From Thysanoteuthis rhombus (taxonomy: Eukaryota > Mollusca > Cephalopoda > Oegopsida > Thysanoteuthidae): a stretch of DNA of 64,000 bases. The notes beneath the pieces are model-generated. The model saw only the letters and a list, made by a program, of their open reading frames with translations. It made no database searches and was not told the DNA's origin. This document shows positions 15,501 to 23,060 of this stretch, piece by piece. Positions within the stretch are counted from its first letter, which is position 1. The number at the start of each line of letters is the position of its first letter. Where the stretch lies: contig OY735220.1 of assembly GCA_963457665.1 (NCBI GenBank), forward strand, positions 30,930,716 to 30,994,715. Reading direction: 5' to 3'. A program made the position numbers and the translations under genes.

Positions 15501-18500
15501 TCTCTTAACAAGTCTTATTTATGAATTGAACTTTACCATAGGTTTGTATTTCAAAAATCGTAGTATAGTGTATCGTGTTCATTACTATCAGTAGTCTCAG
15601 CACCCACCGGGGCCTTGCAACATATCACTCACAGACAACAGGGTACTATTGTATTACTGTAGCCATCTTTAAAGGGTGTTTTTGTCAGAATTGATTTTAA
15701 TTGAAACAGTATGATGATTAAGTGAGAGAATGATGACCAAAATATTCAAGGCTGCCAAAAATATCATCCCTAATGACCAACATGGTAGGAAGAGTTCATC
15801 TCAAGAAGTGGCTCTATCTCTCTGCAAATGAATATAAAGCTTAAGAGTTTCTGCTATGTATCATCTTCATAGTGCTTGGTTTTTGAATATGCTGAGTTTC
15901 AGTACAGAAATTACATTTTCTTTTCACTTACAGGCTGTTCAGTGGATCTTGGAGCTTTGTGATGTCATGGTAAAAAGTCACACTGAGATGGGACAGACAA
16001 AAGAGGATATTGAGAAGCTCCAGGAGGAACATAAAAATTTTGAATCAACTGCTTTAGTATGTTTCTTTCGATTTTTAGAAGATTTGTTTTTCATTATAAT
16101 CTGCAAAGGTAAATCAATGTCCGCAGCTTAATTATGAAAAAAGCATTTTTTGCACAATAAACATTTATTTTTCAACATAATCACCTTCTATGTCAGTGCA
16201 TTTAATTTGGTGGTAAATATCAATGACAGCTCAAACAGTAATTGCTTTAATCAAAATATAATGGTTCAGGGACATTTTTAAAACCTTGGTAATTCCATTA
16301 ACACTTGAAATTTTAAAATAAAGCTTATTCACAATATGAGACAAAAATATGGCTGTTTTAATTTTTTTTCCCCTAAATATCTCTGTGCTTAATTCAGGTC
16401 GATATCTCTTTCTGATTGATACACTTTTTGATTGTGGTTATTTTGCAGGGGACTTACCAATATGGAAAACAACTTTTAGAAGCTGCTTTGTTTCTGAGAC
16501 GCTCCCTACGATACAGTTTGGATGACAACAATCTTGTGGCTGAACAACTGGAAAGAGCTTGGAAAAAGTTCTCCCAAGGGACCTTGGAAAGAGCCAATCG
16601 ACTCACACTTTTAGCAATGTTTATATCGTCATCTGACAAGGTAGAAATATTCTTTACACAAATGGCATCTTGTTATTCTATGGCTTATCATGAACATTTA
16701 CTTAGGTTTAGCTTCGTTTTGCAGAAGGCTATAACTGAGTGGCATTCAGGAATGATCAAACTCTCTACACAGTAGTAGTGGCCAGCTAGACTAGATTCCT
16801 AACTGTTATCCCATTATTTGTTATTATATATATTGATTACTTTGGAGAATTAATAAAATGTCTCACCGAAGTGAAACAAAGACTTATAATCATCTGACAA
16901 ACAGTTAATTGTTTTTCACTTGATCAAGCACTTACAATTGCAGCTCAGTGATTTTAGGATAGTATTGTATGTTGAGAAGTTTGAGGTTGATGAAACTCAT
17001 TATTAAACATTAACTTAAAAGAAGAAATAGGGATTTTTACTAGATCAAAGGTTCCTTTCTCCTTAATTGCCAGTTTATTATAAAAGTCCATACAATAGAT
17101 AGATATTTACTGAGATTTGCAATGAACGTGAGGATCAAACTCACTACAACAGTAATGGTCTTCGCGGGTAATATTCTCAACAGCAATATGTTCTTATAAT
17201 GATATCAGGTTTGAAAAATGGCCTTACGAACCAACTTTTGTTCGAACGATTCAATCTCTTCGTCCCGTCTTTGTTGTTGACACGTTTTGGACAATTTATT
17301 CTGCTGCCCTTTTCATATAAAATATGATATCTGTAAGATCCCACAGAGGGCCGTAGTATGATTCAACCAAAACATATCAACAACAGAGATGGGAAGGGAA
17401 GATCAAATTGCCCAAACGAAAGTTGGTATTTTCTGTCTGAATTTTTTAGATGAGGGAATATCATCATGTAAAGTTTTTTGCAGACTTTTGTCCTCATCTT
17501 GACTCATATTTTGAACACAATGTTTCGGCCGGTGTATTATGGCCATCTTCATGAATGGGTGTATTTAAGAAAAAAAAATACACCCATTCATCACCTGAAA
17601 ATGGCCGTTTGGTACAACGGCCGAAATGTTGTGTTCAAAAAATGAACCAAGATGAGGACAAAAGTCCACAAGAATCTTTACTTAGAAAGTTGGTATGTTA
17701 ATCACTCTTCTCAAAGTTATAGACAATAGTCTTTTAGAAGTGTTGGGTAATCTTACTACCACTGTTACATCACCTCCTGCCACTTCTTATTCAACAGAGT
17801 GCAAAGTGTATAAGTGGAGGAGTACAGTTGAGTAGTTTATAAGCCTTGAGCTTAAATTCTTTTTTCTAATGGGTAGTCATATTTTCAGCTGAGCCTCATT
17901 CTGGAAACAGAGGTCAAAGTTGCAAAGTGTGAGCAACACATAGTGAACTGGAGTTAGTTCAAGTAGGCAGAAGTTCTTTGCTACTTTACGTGACTAGAGA
18001 TCAAAGGAATTATATGCAACAATCAGCCAATCAAGATTATGCTGTTATAACATATTAACATTAGGAATGATTTATTTTCCAAGCAGAGCAAATATGATTA
18101 GTAAGAGAATTCATACCCATGAAGAAGCATAAAAAAAATTTGGGGTACCGGGAAACAATTTGCTCACCATTGCTGAATGTTAGGAACAATAACACCTTAA
18201 ATATTTGGTAGGTTTGAGAATAGTGGAATAGTTAATGTGCTGATCTTGAAACTATTAATAATTACATAGATTCTCACTAAGTTCTCCACAACTGTGGCTC
18301 TTTGGCAGATATATATAGTTTCTGGTGTAGTTGCCTATCAGTTTTCTGCCTGGTATAGTTTTTCTTTCTTGTAAGAATCTTTTTCCTCCATCAGTGGCCC
18401 AATTATTTTATGTAGATCATTATCATATTTTATGCTTATCTGTAGATATTTGAAAAAGAAACACATCTCTAAAATAACCAATGTAGAATTATTGTAGAAC

Positions 18501-21113
18501 CTATGAAAAAGTGCTTGTTATTAGAATCTTTTAATGATGCAGCAGAAATGTGGATAGATAAGATATGAATTTTTACTCTATTTGAGTTATGTAGTTTTTA
18601 ACAGCCTTAATTGATTATGCCTTATCAGTATTTTCATCTAAAACCTTTATGAATTTTCTAGTGCAAAAATAACTTTAAAATGAACGAGTAGCCTATATCA
18701 ATATTTTTATAGTATTTTTTAGTCTCTCTTTTACTGACACATGCATTTTGCTTAGAAGCCATTACCAGGGATAAATGTAAGTAAATTAGGCTTGGAATTT
18801 TACAAAAAAATCAACTACTGTAGTATAAATAATTAAGAAATGGCTCCTCACACAACTCCACCTGCGGCCATTTGGTGAATAAGTGTGAGAACTGCAAAAA
18901 ATTCAAGTGTCCATTAGTAATCTTGTCTGGTTTAGAAGAGGTGCCAGACCGTCAGTTGCCAAAAATTGGTGGTAAGTCATAACTTGATTTCAGAATTCTA
19001 AATACGGTGATGTATCAACTATTATCCAAATTACATTCTGGTAGTATGGATGCAACTCAACCTGGGCGTAAGTTGATTATTGTAGGGTGAAGTCAAATAT
19101 ACCATGACACATACATATTTACCTAAACCACTGTATTGTACATAGATCTTGTCTTTCCGAAGAAGGAACAAATTTCATTCATTACATTTCTTTCACCAAG
19201 TCATTAGCTTAACCCAGCAAGGTGTCTGCTCTTTTTACCTCCTCCTTGCCTTCTATGCCTCAAGAAATTGAAATTAAAATGACTAAGCTAACAATAACAA
19301 GATGGAAATTTTTATCTTTTGCAGTCAAGCCATAGAACTTCATTGACTGAAATTTCTGTCATTTGCAGTTAATGGACTTTAAGCTCTTATAAGAACACAT
19401 CTGTAATTGGATGTAAGTTGGTCAGGTGTAAGTCTACGTATAGCTTTATAGAAAACTTTGATTGCATTTTACTCGAGACTTTATTTGGAATTAGCTCCAG
19501 ATATCTCTTCTTTTCAAAGTTAAATAATTTTCTACTTATTTTTCTCGAATATAAGGTTATGATATTTAAACTTATATTTTCTTATTTAAAAGTTATCAAT
19601 TCTGTAAAGATTTGCCTATTTTCAGTATTTTGCTTATTCTATTTCTACATAATTTACAGATTTTGGATCGAATCAACCAAGTCTTCACTGAAATATCTGA
19701 TCTTTATGAGAACAAATTACTGAGAGGAGTAGAACTAAGGAAAAAATATCAACCAGTATGTGATGTTCTTTTTGATGATTCTCTGGAAACAATTCAAATG
19801 GGAAAGGCCTTACTTGATCGCCTTGCCCTGCCTGTAATTGTAGCTGACGAGTAAGTCCCAAGTTTTTGGTTTTTTTTGTCTTTTTTTCATTTTTTAACTT
19901 ATTTTTGAAGAAAACTAATATCTCAAGTATGTATGCAATTGTTCAGCATCTGGAAAAGCAGCACAGGTAAAGGTCTTATTTTGCACAAATGCATTCCAAG
20001 AAAAATGGACAATCTGGGGTCTTTGTCCAGTATTGAAATAATAACAGGTGAAGTTTCTAATTTGTAATGAGATTGTCCTAAGTAAAAGCTTTACCTGTTC
20101 TTAATATTTTGCAAGTGATAATACCTTTCTTTGTATTGTTAGATATTATGTTATGTATTACATTTAGAGTGAAGGTTAAAACATTCAAAATTTGATCCCA
20201 GGTACAAGAATAATTTAGTACTGCAGTTCTTAAAGAATGGTCAATGAGACCCATGTAAGGGGTCCGCGAAAGATTCAAATTTTATGAATTTATTTGCCGA
20301 GAAAAAAAGAAATCTAGGCAATTCTACAAATTACAATCTTGCATCTAATTTGATAACTTTCAAGATAAAAAGTCCAGATATTGAATATTGCATATTCAGA
20401 AAACAGTGTGCTTGACAGCTTCCATATTTATAAAGACATTTCCAGAGAACTACATGGTAACATCAATGCAAATGATCTTTCAATACTTTTTAATGAAATG
20501 CATCAACATTTAGAACTTTTCAATTCACCGAGTGAATCATTTCCAAATGATCAAAGTATCATGTTATAAGGTAATGCTTTGGTTAGCTAATATTAGCTTA
20601 AGAAAAATGTTGAATAAAAACCTTTATTATTTTCCTTTTAGTTATACTTTATTCTAATTTTGCAGAAGTAACAAGAATTTCCTGACAGATGACAATGCAG
20701 CTTCTTCAGCCATCATGGCTAGTCTACAAAAACTGGAACAAATGATTTCTGAACTGCTTGACTACTGGAATGAAGTCAAATCTGACAATACCCTCTCTCA
20801 AAAAGCTGAAGTTAACCCACAACCAATCACGACTGCTCCAGTTGCACCTTTTCAGACCGAGCCTGCATCTCCAAACAGGCTAGGCTACCCCACATATGAT
20901 TCCATATCACAACAAAAAAATACATTATTAGGTAGTGCCATGAGTCCAAGTACAAGTAATCATTTTATCAGTATGGATGACTCTCATTTAACTGCTAATG
21001 TCCACGGGATTCCTACTGGCAATCCACGTGGCTTATCCCCTATAAGATCTTCCCCGTATGAACACAATATGGCAGGATATAAGGATGATGATCTCCTGCA
21101 AAGGTTACACGAT
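328..21113 (+). CDS. SESTD1: SESTD1-like gene, 3' ten exons (SEC14 and spectrin-repeat protein)
   Basis: SESTD1 is a cytoplasmic protein with an N-terminal SEC14/CRAL-TRIO lipid-binding domain and spectrin repeats; in vertebrates it binds phosphoinositides and partners such as TRPC4/5 channels and Dact1/Vangl2 (family knowledge). Ten exons join in one frame over 2028 nt (676 codons) with matching phases at every junction. The start, DFEKFMKEA, matches the vertebrate segment just after the SEC14 domain (FEKFTKES). Diagnostic blocks are VVDWILGPGEKLL, RKLRCDELADVRRLKLQQIL followed by QLFTCEKDA, and LLDRLALPVIVADE, each close to vertebrate SESTD1 as I remember it. The 5' exons lie left of the window. 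Between the 123-nt and 192-nt exons the protein keeps the helix pattern of spectrin repeats. The C-terminal tail is longer than in vertebrates. Identification is by remembered homology, not a database search. Confidence 0.9.
506..2532 (+). other. SESTD1 intron (2.0 kb)
   Basis: Contains a terminal fragment of the CGTATATGCTGG repeat (about 567-589), a copy of a dispersed repeat at 815-990 whose other copy is near 53220, and a C10 run near 1604. No coding evidence. Confidence 0.7.
2533..2756 (+). CDS. SESTD1: SESTD1 exon: first spectrin repeat, early helices
   Basis: Acceptor TTTTCAG ends at 2532; donor GTAAGT starts at 2757. Phase 1 to phase 0, 224 nt. The charged helical sequence (RQLQNDGESAYEREEDA, then IRFLDHKMDQLYDIQEAR) is typical of a spectrin-repeat helix and leads directly into the 123-nt exon that begins with VVDW, as in vertebrate SESTD1. 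It occupies the same slot in its module as the 242-nt exon at 11000-11241. Confidence 0.85.
3412..3534 (+). CDS. SESTD1: SESTD1 exon: spectrin helix with VVDW motif (123 nt)
   Basis: Acceptor TCTTTCAG ends at 3411; donor GTAAGT starts at 3535. Phase 0-0, 41 codons. VVDWILGPGEKLL corresponds to VVNWLEGPG in vertebrate SESTD1, and TDIGDS corresponds to GIGDS. The Trp at codon 4 is the conserved core Trp of spectrin repeats. Same length, phase and spacing of W, G, L and H as the exons at 15934 and 60292. Confidence 0.92.
3790..4368 (-). pseudogene. Decayed coding sequence, unrecognised
   Basis: On the minus strand, within the SESTD1 intron 3535-5123, one reading frame runs about 580 nt. Its in-frame stops are TGA at 4255-4257, 4093-4095, 3961-3963, 3895-3897 and 3859-3861, bounded by TAG at 4369-4371. 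The segments look like protein (FLTKVAQLQESMFSHILQMT, EKLKVIRMLAELDAVA) and the base composition is less AT-rich than the surroundings. All five internal stops lie in the same frame, as expected for an old processed pseudogene or transposon ORF. I do not recognise the family and saw no clear poly(A) tail. Confidence 0.45.
5124..5315 (+). CDS. SESTD1: SESTD1 exon: spectrin helices B-C (192 nt)
   Basis: Acceptor is CTTCAAAG ending at 5123, with a weak pyrimidine tract; donor GTAAGT starts at 5316. Phase 0-0, 64 codons, from ETYGNYAELR to RFHRFAED. The segment ETYGNYAEL lines up with EWFAVYVEL of vertebrate SESTD1 directly after the previous exon, and RFHRFAED lines up with EFHGVAQD. Matches the 192-nt exon at 16449-16640 in length and phase. 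Confidence 0.88.
5316..8667 (+). other. SESTD1 intron (3.4 kb) with long foldback
   Basis: Contains the long inverted repeat at 6580-7444 (listed separately), a G10 run near 7861 and a run of more than 25 T at 8200-8226. No exon-like sequence was found. Confidence 0.7.
6580..7444. repeat. Long foldback element (about 300-bp arms)
   Basis: Arm 6580-6872 matches the reverse complement of 7120-7444 over most of its length, with indels, around a spacer of about 250 bp. Shared anchors are GGTACCAATAC, GGGTTTGAGTGATGTAAATG-like sequence, TTTCAGCTTAAT and CTGAATGAAAGTTA-like sequence. Translations of the two arms on opposite strands (6534-6800 minus and 7254-7478 plus) are similar only because they are copies. 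This is a non-autonomous foldback, or two opposed insertions. Confidence 0.75.
8668..8782 (+). CDS. SESTD1: SESTD1 exon: inter-repeat segment
   Basis: Acceptor TATTTTAG ends at 8667. The exon opens with LSSHLDELLELLCSEVKV, matching LSQQLDGLLGMLCVDV in vertebrates. It must end after 8782, in phase 1, to join the next exon in frame; the donor GTATTC is weak. An alternative nearby donor was not found. Confidence 0.85.
8783..10999 (+). other. SESTD1 intron (2.2 kb)
   Basis: Holds the LINE fragment at 9150-9945. The rest is AT-rich with no recognised feature. Confidence 0.7.
9150..9945 (-). mobile_element. 5'-truncated LINE (RTE-like), reverse-transcriptase C-terminal part
   Basis: On the minus strand, ILDELNKESKKVGLHMNF followed by TKVMYTN and KLEKVDHYIYLKQAFSLES is the conserved segment of non-LTR reverse transcriptases that follows the FADD box. 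Past frameshifts, a GHVARMAD-type 3' motif (near 9340-9375) and a 3' end rich in ATGATG (near 9160) follow. The FADD catalytic box is missing, so the copy is truncated and dead. A second 3' end of the same family lies at 54340-54590. Confidence 0.75.
11000..11241 (+). CDS. SESTD1: SESTD1 exon: spectrin repeat with CDELADVRRLK motif
   Basis: Acceptor CACTTACAG ends at 10999. Phase 1 to phase 0, 242 nt. ERKLRCDELADVRRLKLQ is nearly identical to RKQRCEDMVDVRRLKMLQ of vertebrate SESTD1, the clearest match in the window. The end at 11241 (donor GTTGGT) is chosen because Gln-Ala-Val-Gln-Trp across the junction matches the vertebrate Gln-Ala-Val-Glu-Trp. The stronger-looking GTAATA four bases on would break the frame. 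Confidence 0.92.
12990..13105 (+). repeat. tRNA-derived SINE-like fragment
   Basis: GAGTTCAAATCCT at 13026-13038 fits the tRNA B box (GWTCRANNC) and is followed by the GGTTGGGTGGTGC-type body common in SINEs. No good A box or tRNA fold is left. Confidence 0.45.
13228..13330 (+). repeat. Half copy of a foldback repeat
   Basis: The GAAACATGACTATAAC block, the AAGATGAGGATACTAGT block and AAGTAAATCAG match the right arm of the foldback at 41624-41917. Confidence 0.55.
13879..14026. repeat. Small inverted repeat
   Basis: Arms near 13879-13934 and 13990-14026 share ATTTTTGAC(T/G)AGT and TTTTTATCAC in opposite orientation. Related sequence occurs at 22735-22800 and 50385-50445, so this is part of a dispersed family. 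Confidence 0.5.
15189..15651 (+). mobile_element. Tigger/pogo-like DNA element relic
   Basis: It begins CAGTTGTCCCCTCCTATCTG and ends with a related inverted terminus (TACAGACAACAGGGTACTATTG type), with TA on both sides (15187-15188 and 15652-15653), the target duplication of Tc1/mariner/pogo elements. Inside, KVFDSIRKDKN and, after a frameshift, EIGKIYSKNDSSIC resemble the N-terminal helix-turn-helix of Tigger transposases. It is internally deleted and frameshifted. Confidence 0.65.
15934..16056 (+). CDS. SESTD1: SESTD1 exon: spectrin helix with AVQW motif (123 nt)
   Basis: Acceptor TTCACTTACAG ends at 15933; donor GTATGT starts at 16057. Phase 0-0, 41 codons. AVQWILELCDVMVKSHTEMG aligns with the vertebrate AVEWLSELLDALLKTHIRLG, and LQEEHKNF aligns with LLEKHRKF. 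It is the module counterpart of 3412-3534. Confidence 0.93.
16165..16215 (-). mobile_element. mariner transposase C-terminus remnant
   Basis: On the minus strand, HQIKCTDIEGDYVEK followed by TAA (16165-16167) is the conserved C terminus of mariner transposases. The flank 16107-16164 is shared with the second remnant at 35400-35515. The rest of the gene is gone (TGA after a few codons). Confidence 0.65.
16449..16640 (+). CDS. SESTD1: SESTD1 exon: spectrin helices B-C (192 nt)
   Basis: Acceptor TTTTGCAG ends at 16448; donor GTAGAA starts at 16641. Phase 0-0, 64 codons. GTYQYGKQLLEAALFLRRSL aligns with [20 protein letters not shown] of vertebrate SESTD1. It is the module counterpart of 5124-5315, sharing T2, Y3, L9, F41, L52 and F58 in an ungapped comparison. 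Confidence 0.93.
17231..17426. repeat. Foldback element, 60-bp arms
   Basis: Arms 17231-17290 and 17367-17426 are inverted copies, sharing CCAACTTT(T/C)GTT and TTGTTGTTGA(C/T)A(C/T)GTTTTGG. A related element sits at 40589-40850. Confidence 0.8.
17468..17681. repeat. Foldback element, about 100-bp arms and tiny loop
   Basis: Arm 17468-17565 pairs with 17578-17681, with an A-rich loop of about 12 nt. Both arms carry GACTTTTGTCCTCATCTTG, TTTCGGCCG and GAATGGGTGTATT. This is one of the best hairpins in the window. Confidence 0.85.
19660..19850 (+). CDS. SESTD1: SESTD1 exon: third repeat with LLDRLALPV motif
   Basis: Acceptor AATTTACAG ends at 19659; donor GTAAGT starts at 19851, in phase 2. 191 nt. 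It encodes ILDRINQVFTEISDLYENK through GKALLDRLALPVIVAD, matching the vertebrate GKSLLDRLTVPVVYPDG. A Glu codon is split over the junction. Confidence 0.9.
19851..20665 (+). other. SESTD1 intron (0.8 kb)
   Basis: AT-rich. A possible hAT-like terminal piece lies near 20222-20345 (GCAGTTCTTAAAGAATGG and GGGGTCCGCGAAAG). No exon signal. Confidence 0.5.
20666..21113 (+). CDS. SESTD1: SESTD1 exon: C-terminal helix and Ser/Pro-rich tail
   Basis: Acceptor ATTTTGCAG ends at 20665. The first part (about 50 residues, including ASLQKLEQMISELLDYW) corresponds to the C-terminal end of vertebrate SESTD1. About 100 further residues follow that are rich in Ser, Pro, Thr and Asn (for example NPRGLSPIRSSPYEHN) and end in an acidic DDDLLQRLHD; I do not recognise this tail. 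A good donor, GTAAGT, starts at 21114 in phase 0. If unspliced, the frame runs four more codons to TAA at 21126-21128, with AATAAA hexamers from 21360. Whether the gene ends here or splices on is open. Confidence 0.85.
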
Positions 21114-21359
21114 GTAAGTATTGTTTAAGATAGCTTTAGTTTAGTTAAGCTGAACCTAGTTATTGGCTATTAATCCTAAAGCTGCATCATAATCTTTTAC
21201 AAGAAAATATTCATTAGGTTAGATCTTAACTAATGCTAAAGTATTAAAATTATCCCCATTACTAATTGAGACCATATCAGTTATGATTTGGCAGTCAGTT
21301 CAAGACCAAATATCAGCCTTTTTATATGATATTTGTTCTTATGTTCTGGATATATATTG

Positions 21360-21393
21360 AATAAAGTTGTAAATAAATCAATCAATAATAAAT
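21360..21393 (+). promoter_or_regulatory. Possible poly(A) signal cluster for SESTD1
   Basis: Several AATAAA hexamers (21360-21365, 21372-21377 and one near 21388) lie about 230-260 nt after the in-frame TAA that would be used if the donor at 21114 is skipped. Such hexamers are common in AT-rich DNA, so this is only suggestive. Confidence 0.35.
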
Positions 21394-22938
21394 TTAATCT
21401 ATGGGATAAGGCAAACAAAGCCAAATATGTATTTCTGGATCTCAAAAATTTCAAGGTGATGCTGTGAAAGCATATTATTTAATCACCTGACATTGGGGCT
21501 GTGAGGAATTACGATTTGGAGTTTCATGACTAAATCTACCTGTATTTGGTCTGATTTCAAAACAAATCTTTCCTGATAAATTTTATTGAATGAGATATTG
21601 TTGCAACATTGTAATTTATTATACTAAAATACTTATCTTCATTGTTTTTACCTCAGCTAAGTGCATGTTTAAGCATTTTCTCATGGCATACTTTGTATAT
21701 GTGTTCGTGCGTGTGTGTGTTACAAATCTGGGATCCACCGCAATGACCAAATGTTGAATTCATGAAAAAAATCAATGTTTCGATTAAGATTACATAGTGA
21801 TTGTTTTTAAAGTTCCTGTAAATGCTGCCTCTTCATATGTGTGTCATCTAAAATCAGACATTTTCTGGAAGTCTATAAGTTGATTTGAATTAAAGATTTA
21901 TCTGAAAGTCTATGGTTGGATTTTAAAAAAATAAAAAAGATTACTCCTGAACAGTAAGTCTGAAAGTAAGTGACTTGTCAGAAATTTGTCAAGACTCCCA
22001 CCAAAAATCAGTTTCAGGAGTTGCACTTCCAGTTACTCTATTGAAAGATTCCATTTTACTACATGAGTGAAAATGTGTGCAAGTGAAAATGATGAGTAAA
22101 ACATTTTGCTTCGAACAGCATAGAAAACAGTGAAGATTAGATTTGAAATTTTGAATAAATTACAGAGTTGCAACCATTCCTCCTCCCGGGTAATAAGTGC
22201 TTTATAGTAATCTTGGCCAATTTGTCTTTAGGGTTAATCCTAACCCTTTATTTTTGTCTATTTTAAAGGTTTCCATTAATCCTGCCTCCCAGCATCTGGA
22301 TCACAGAATTTCTTAAAAGACATTCCCAACACCCTGCCTTTAAGCTTATCTCAGTTAAGATGCTTTCATGGCACATGTATAAGACTATGAATTCCGCGCA
22401 TTGTGATATGTTTTCTTTTATTAAAAATTACAAAATATCATCTTGTTTATTTTGTGTATTTTTAAAAGTAGCCATTTTTTTTATCGATTACTGTAAAGTT
22501 TTATTTATAGACCGGGGATTTATGGAGCTACAAATCTTGTTTTTGTTTTTTTTTACCATGGCTTTTTTTTACTTAGTAAGCCAATTCAACATTGAACAAT
22601 ATATTCATATCCTTTAATAATTTGTGATTAGCATTTTTTTAATCTTAATTTTAGTTGCTTTTCATTGTAACTACTCAGACTGTCAGTTTACAACTGTTAG
22701 TAAATAGCATGGATCAGAAATGAAAGAAAACAACTATAACTAAGATGAAAGAAATTTTACTAAAAAATTGATAATGGGTGATAATGCTTCATCTAATAAA
22801 AATGAATCATGATGATAATCCTGCTACTAATCCTACTAGTGTAAAAACAATAACCAACATGGCGCCATAGATCATGGAAAAAAATGAAGGTTTGGTTTAA
22901 TGGTTAGATTTGATCATTTGCCAAATGTAAGATTCTCA

Positions 22939-23060
22939 TAGCTCAATTGATAAGAGAATCTGGTTCACTTAACCAGATTTTCCATGGCTAAAGGGGTGTG
23001 TGTTGAAGTCTTACTAAGAGCTTATCCTTTATTTCCAATCTGTAGAGTTTACTTATGGCT
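22939..23060 (+). repeat. tRNA-derived SINE-like fragment
   Basis: TAGCTCAATTGATAAGAG at 22939-22956 is a good tRNA A box, and TGTTGAAGTC near 23001 resembles a B box at a fitting distance. The fold is decayed, so this is a SINE head, not a tRNA gene. Confidence 0.5.

Larger units (their letters stand above)
11242..15933 (+). other. SESTD1 intron (4.7 kb)
   Basis: Contains a SINE-like tRNA-derived piece (12990-13105), half of a foldback repeat (13228-13330), a small inverted repeat (13879-14026), a short perfect palindrome (14814-14834) and a Tigger-like element (15189-15651). Confidence 0.7.
16641..19659 (+). other. SESTD1 intron (3.0 kb) with two adjacent foldbacks
   Basis: Contains the inverted repeats at 17231-17426 and 17468-17681. 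The sequence 17690-19659 is AT-rich with nothing recognised except short GC-richer stretches near 18850-18970. Confidence 0.7.

Noticed and set aside
21657-21745. Possible terminal SESTD1 exon after the acceptor at 21656
   Set aside because: The acceptor is good, but the phase-0 peptide is Cys-rich, runs into a GT repeat and resembles no SESTD1 tail.
22939-23013. Possible tRNA gene
   Set aside because: A and B boxes are visible but the cloverleaf stems do not form; a SINE remnant is more likely.
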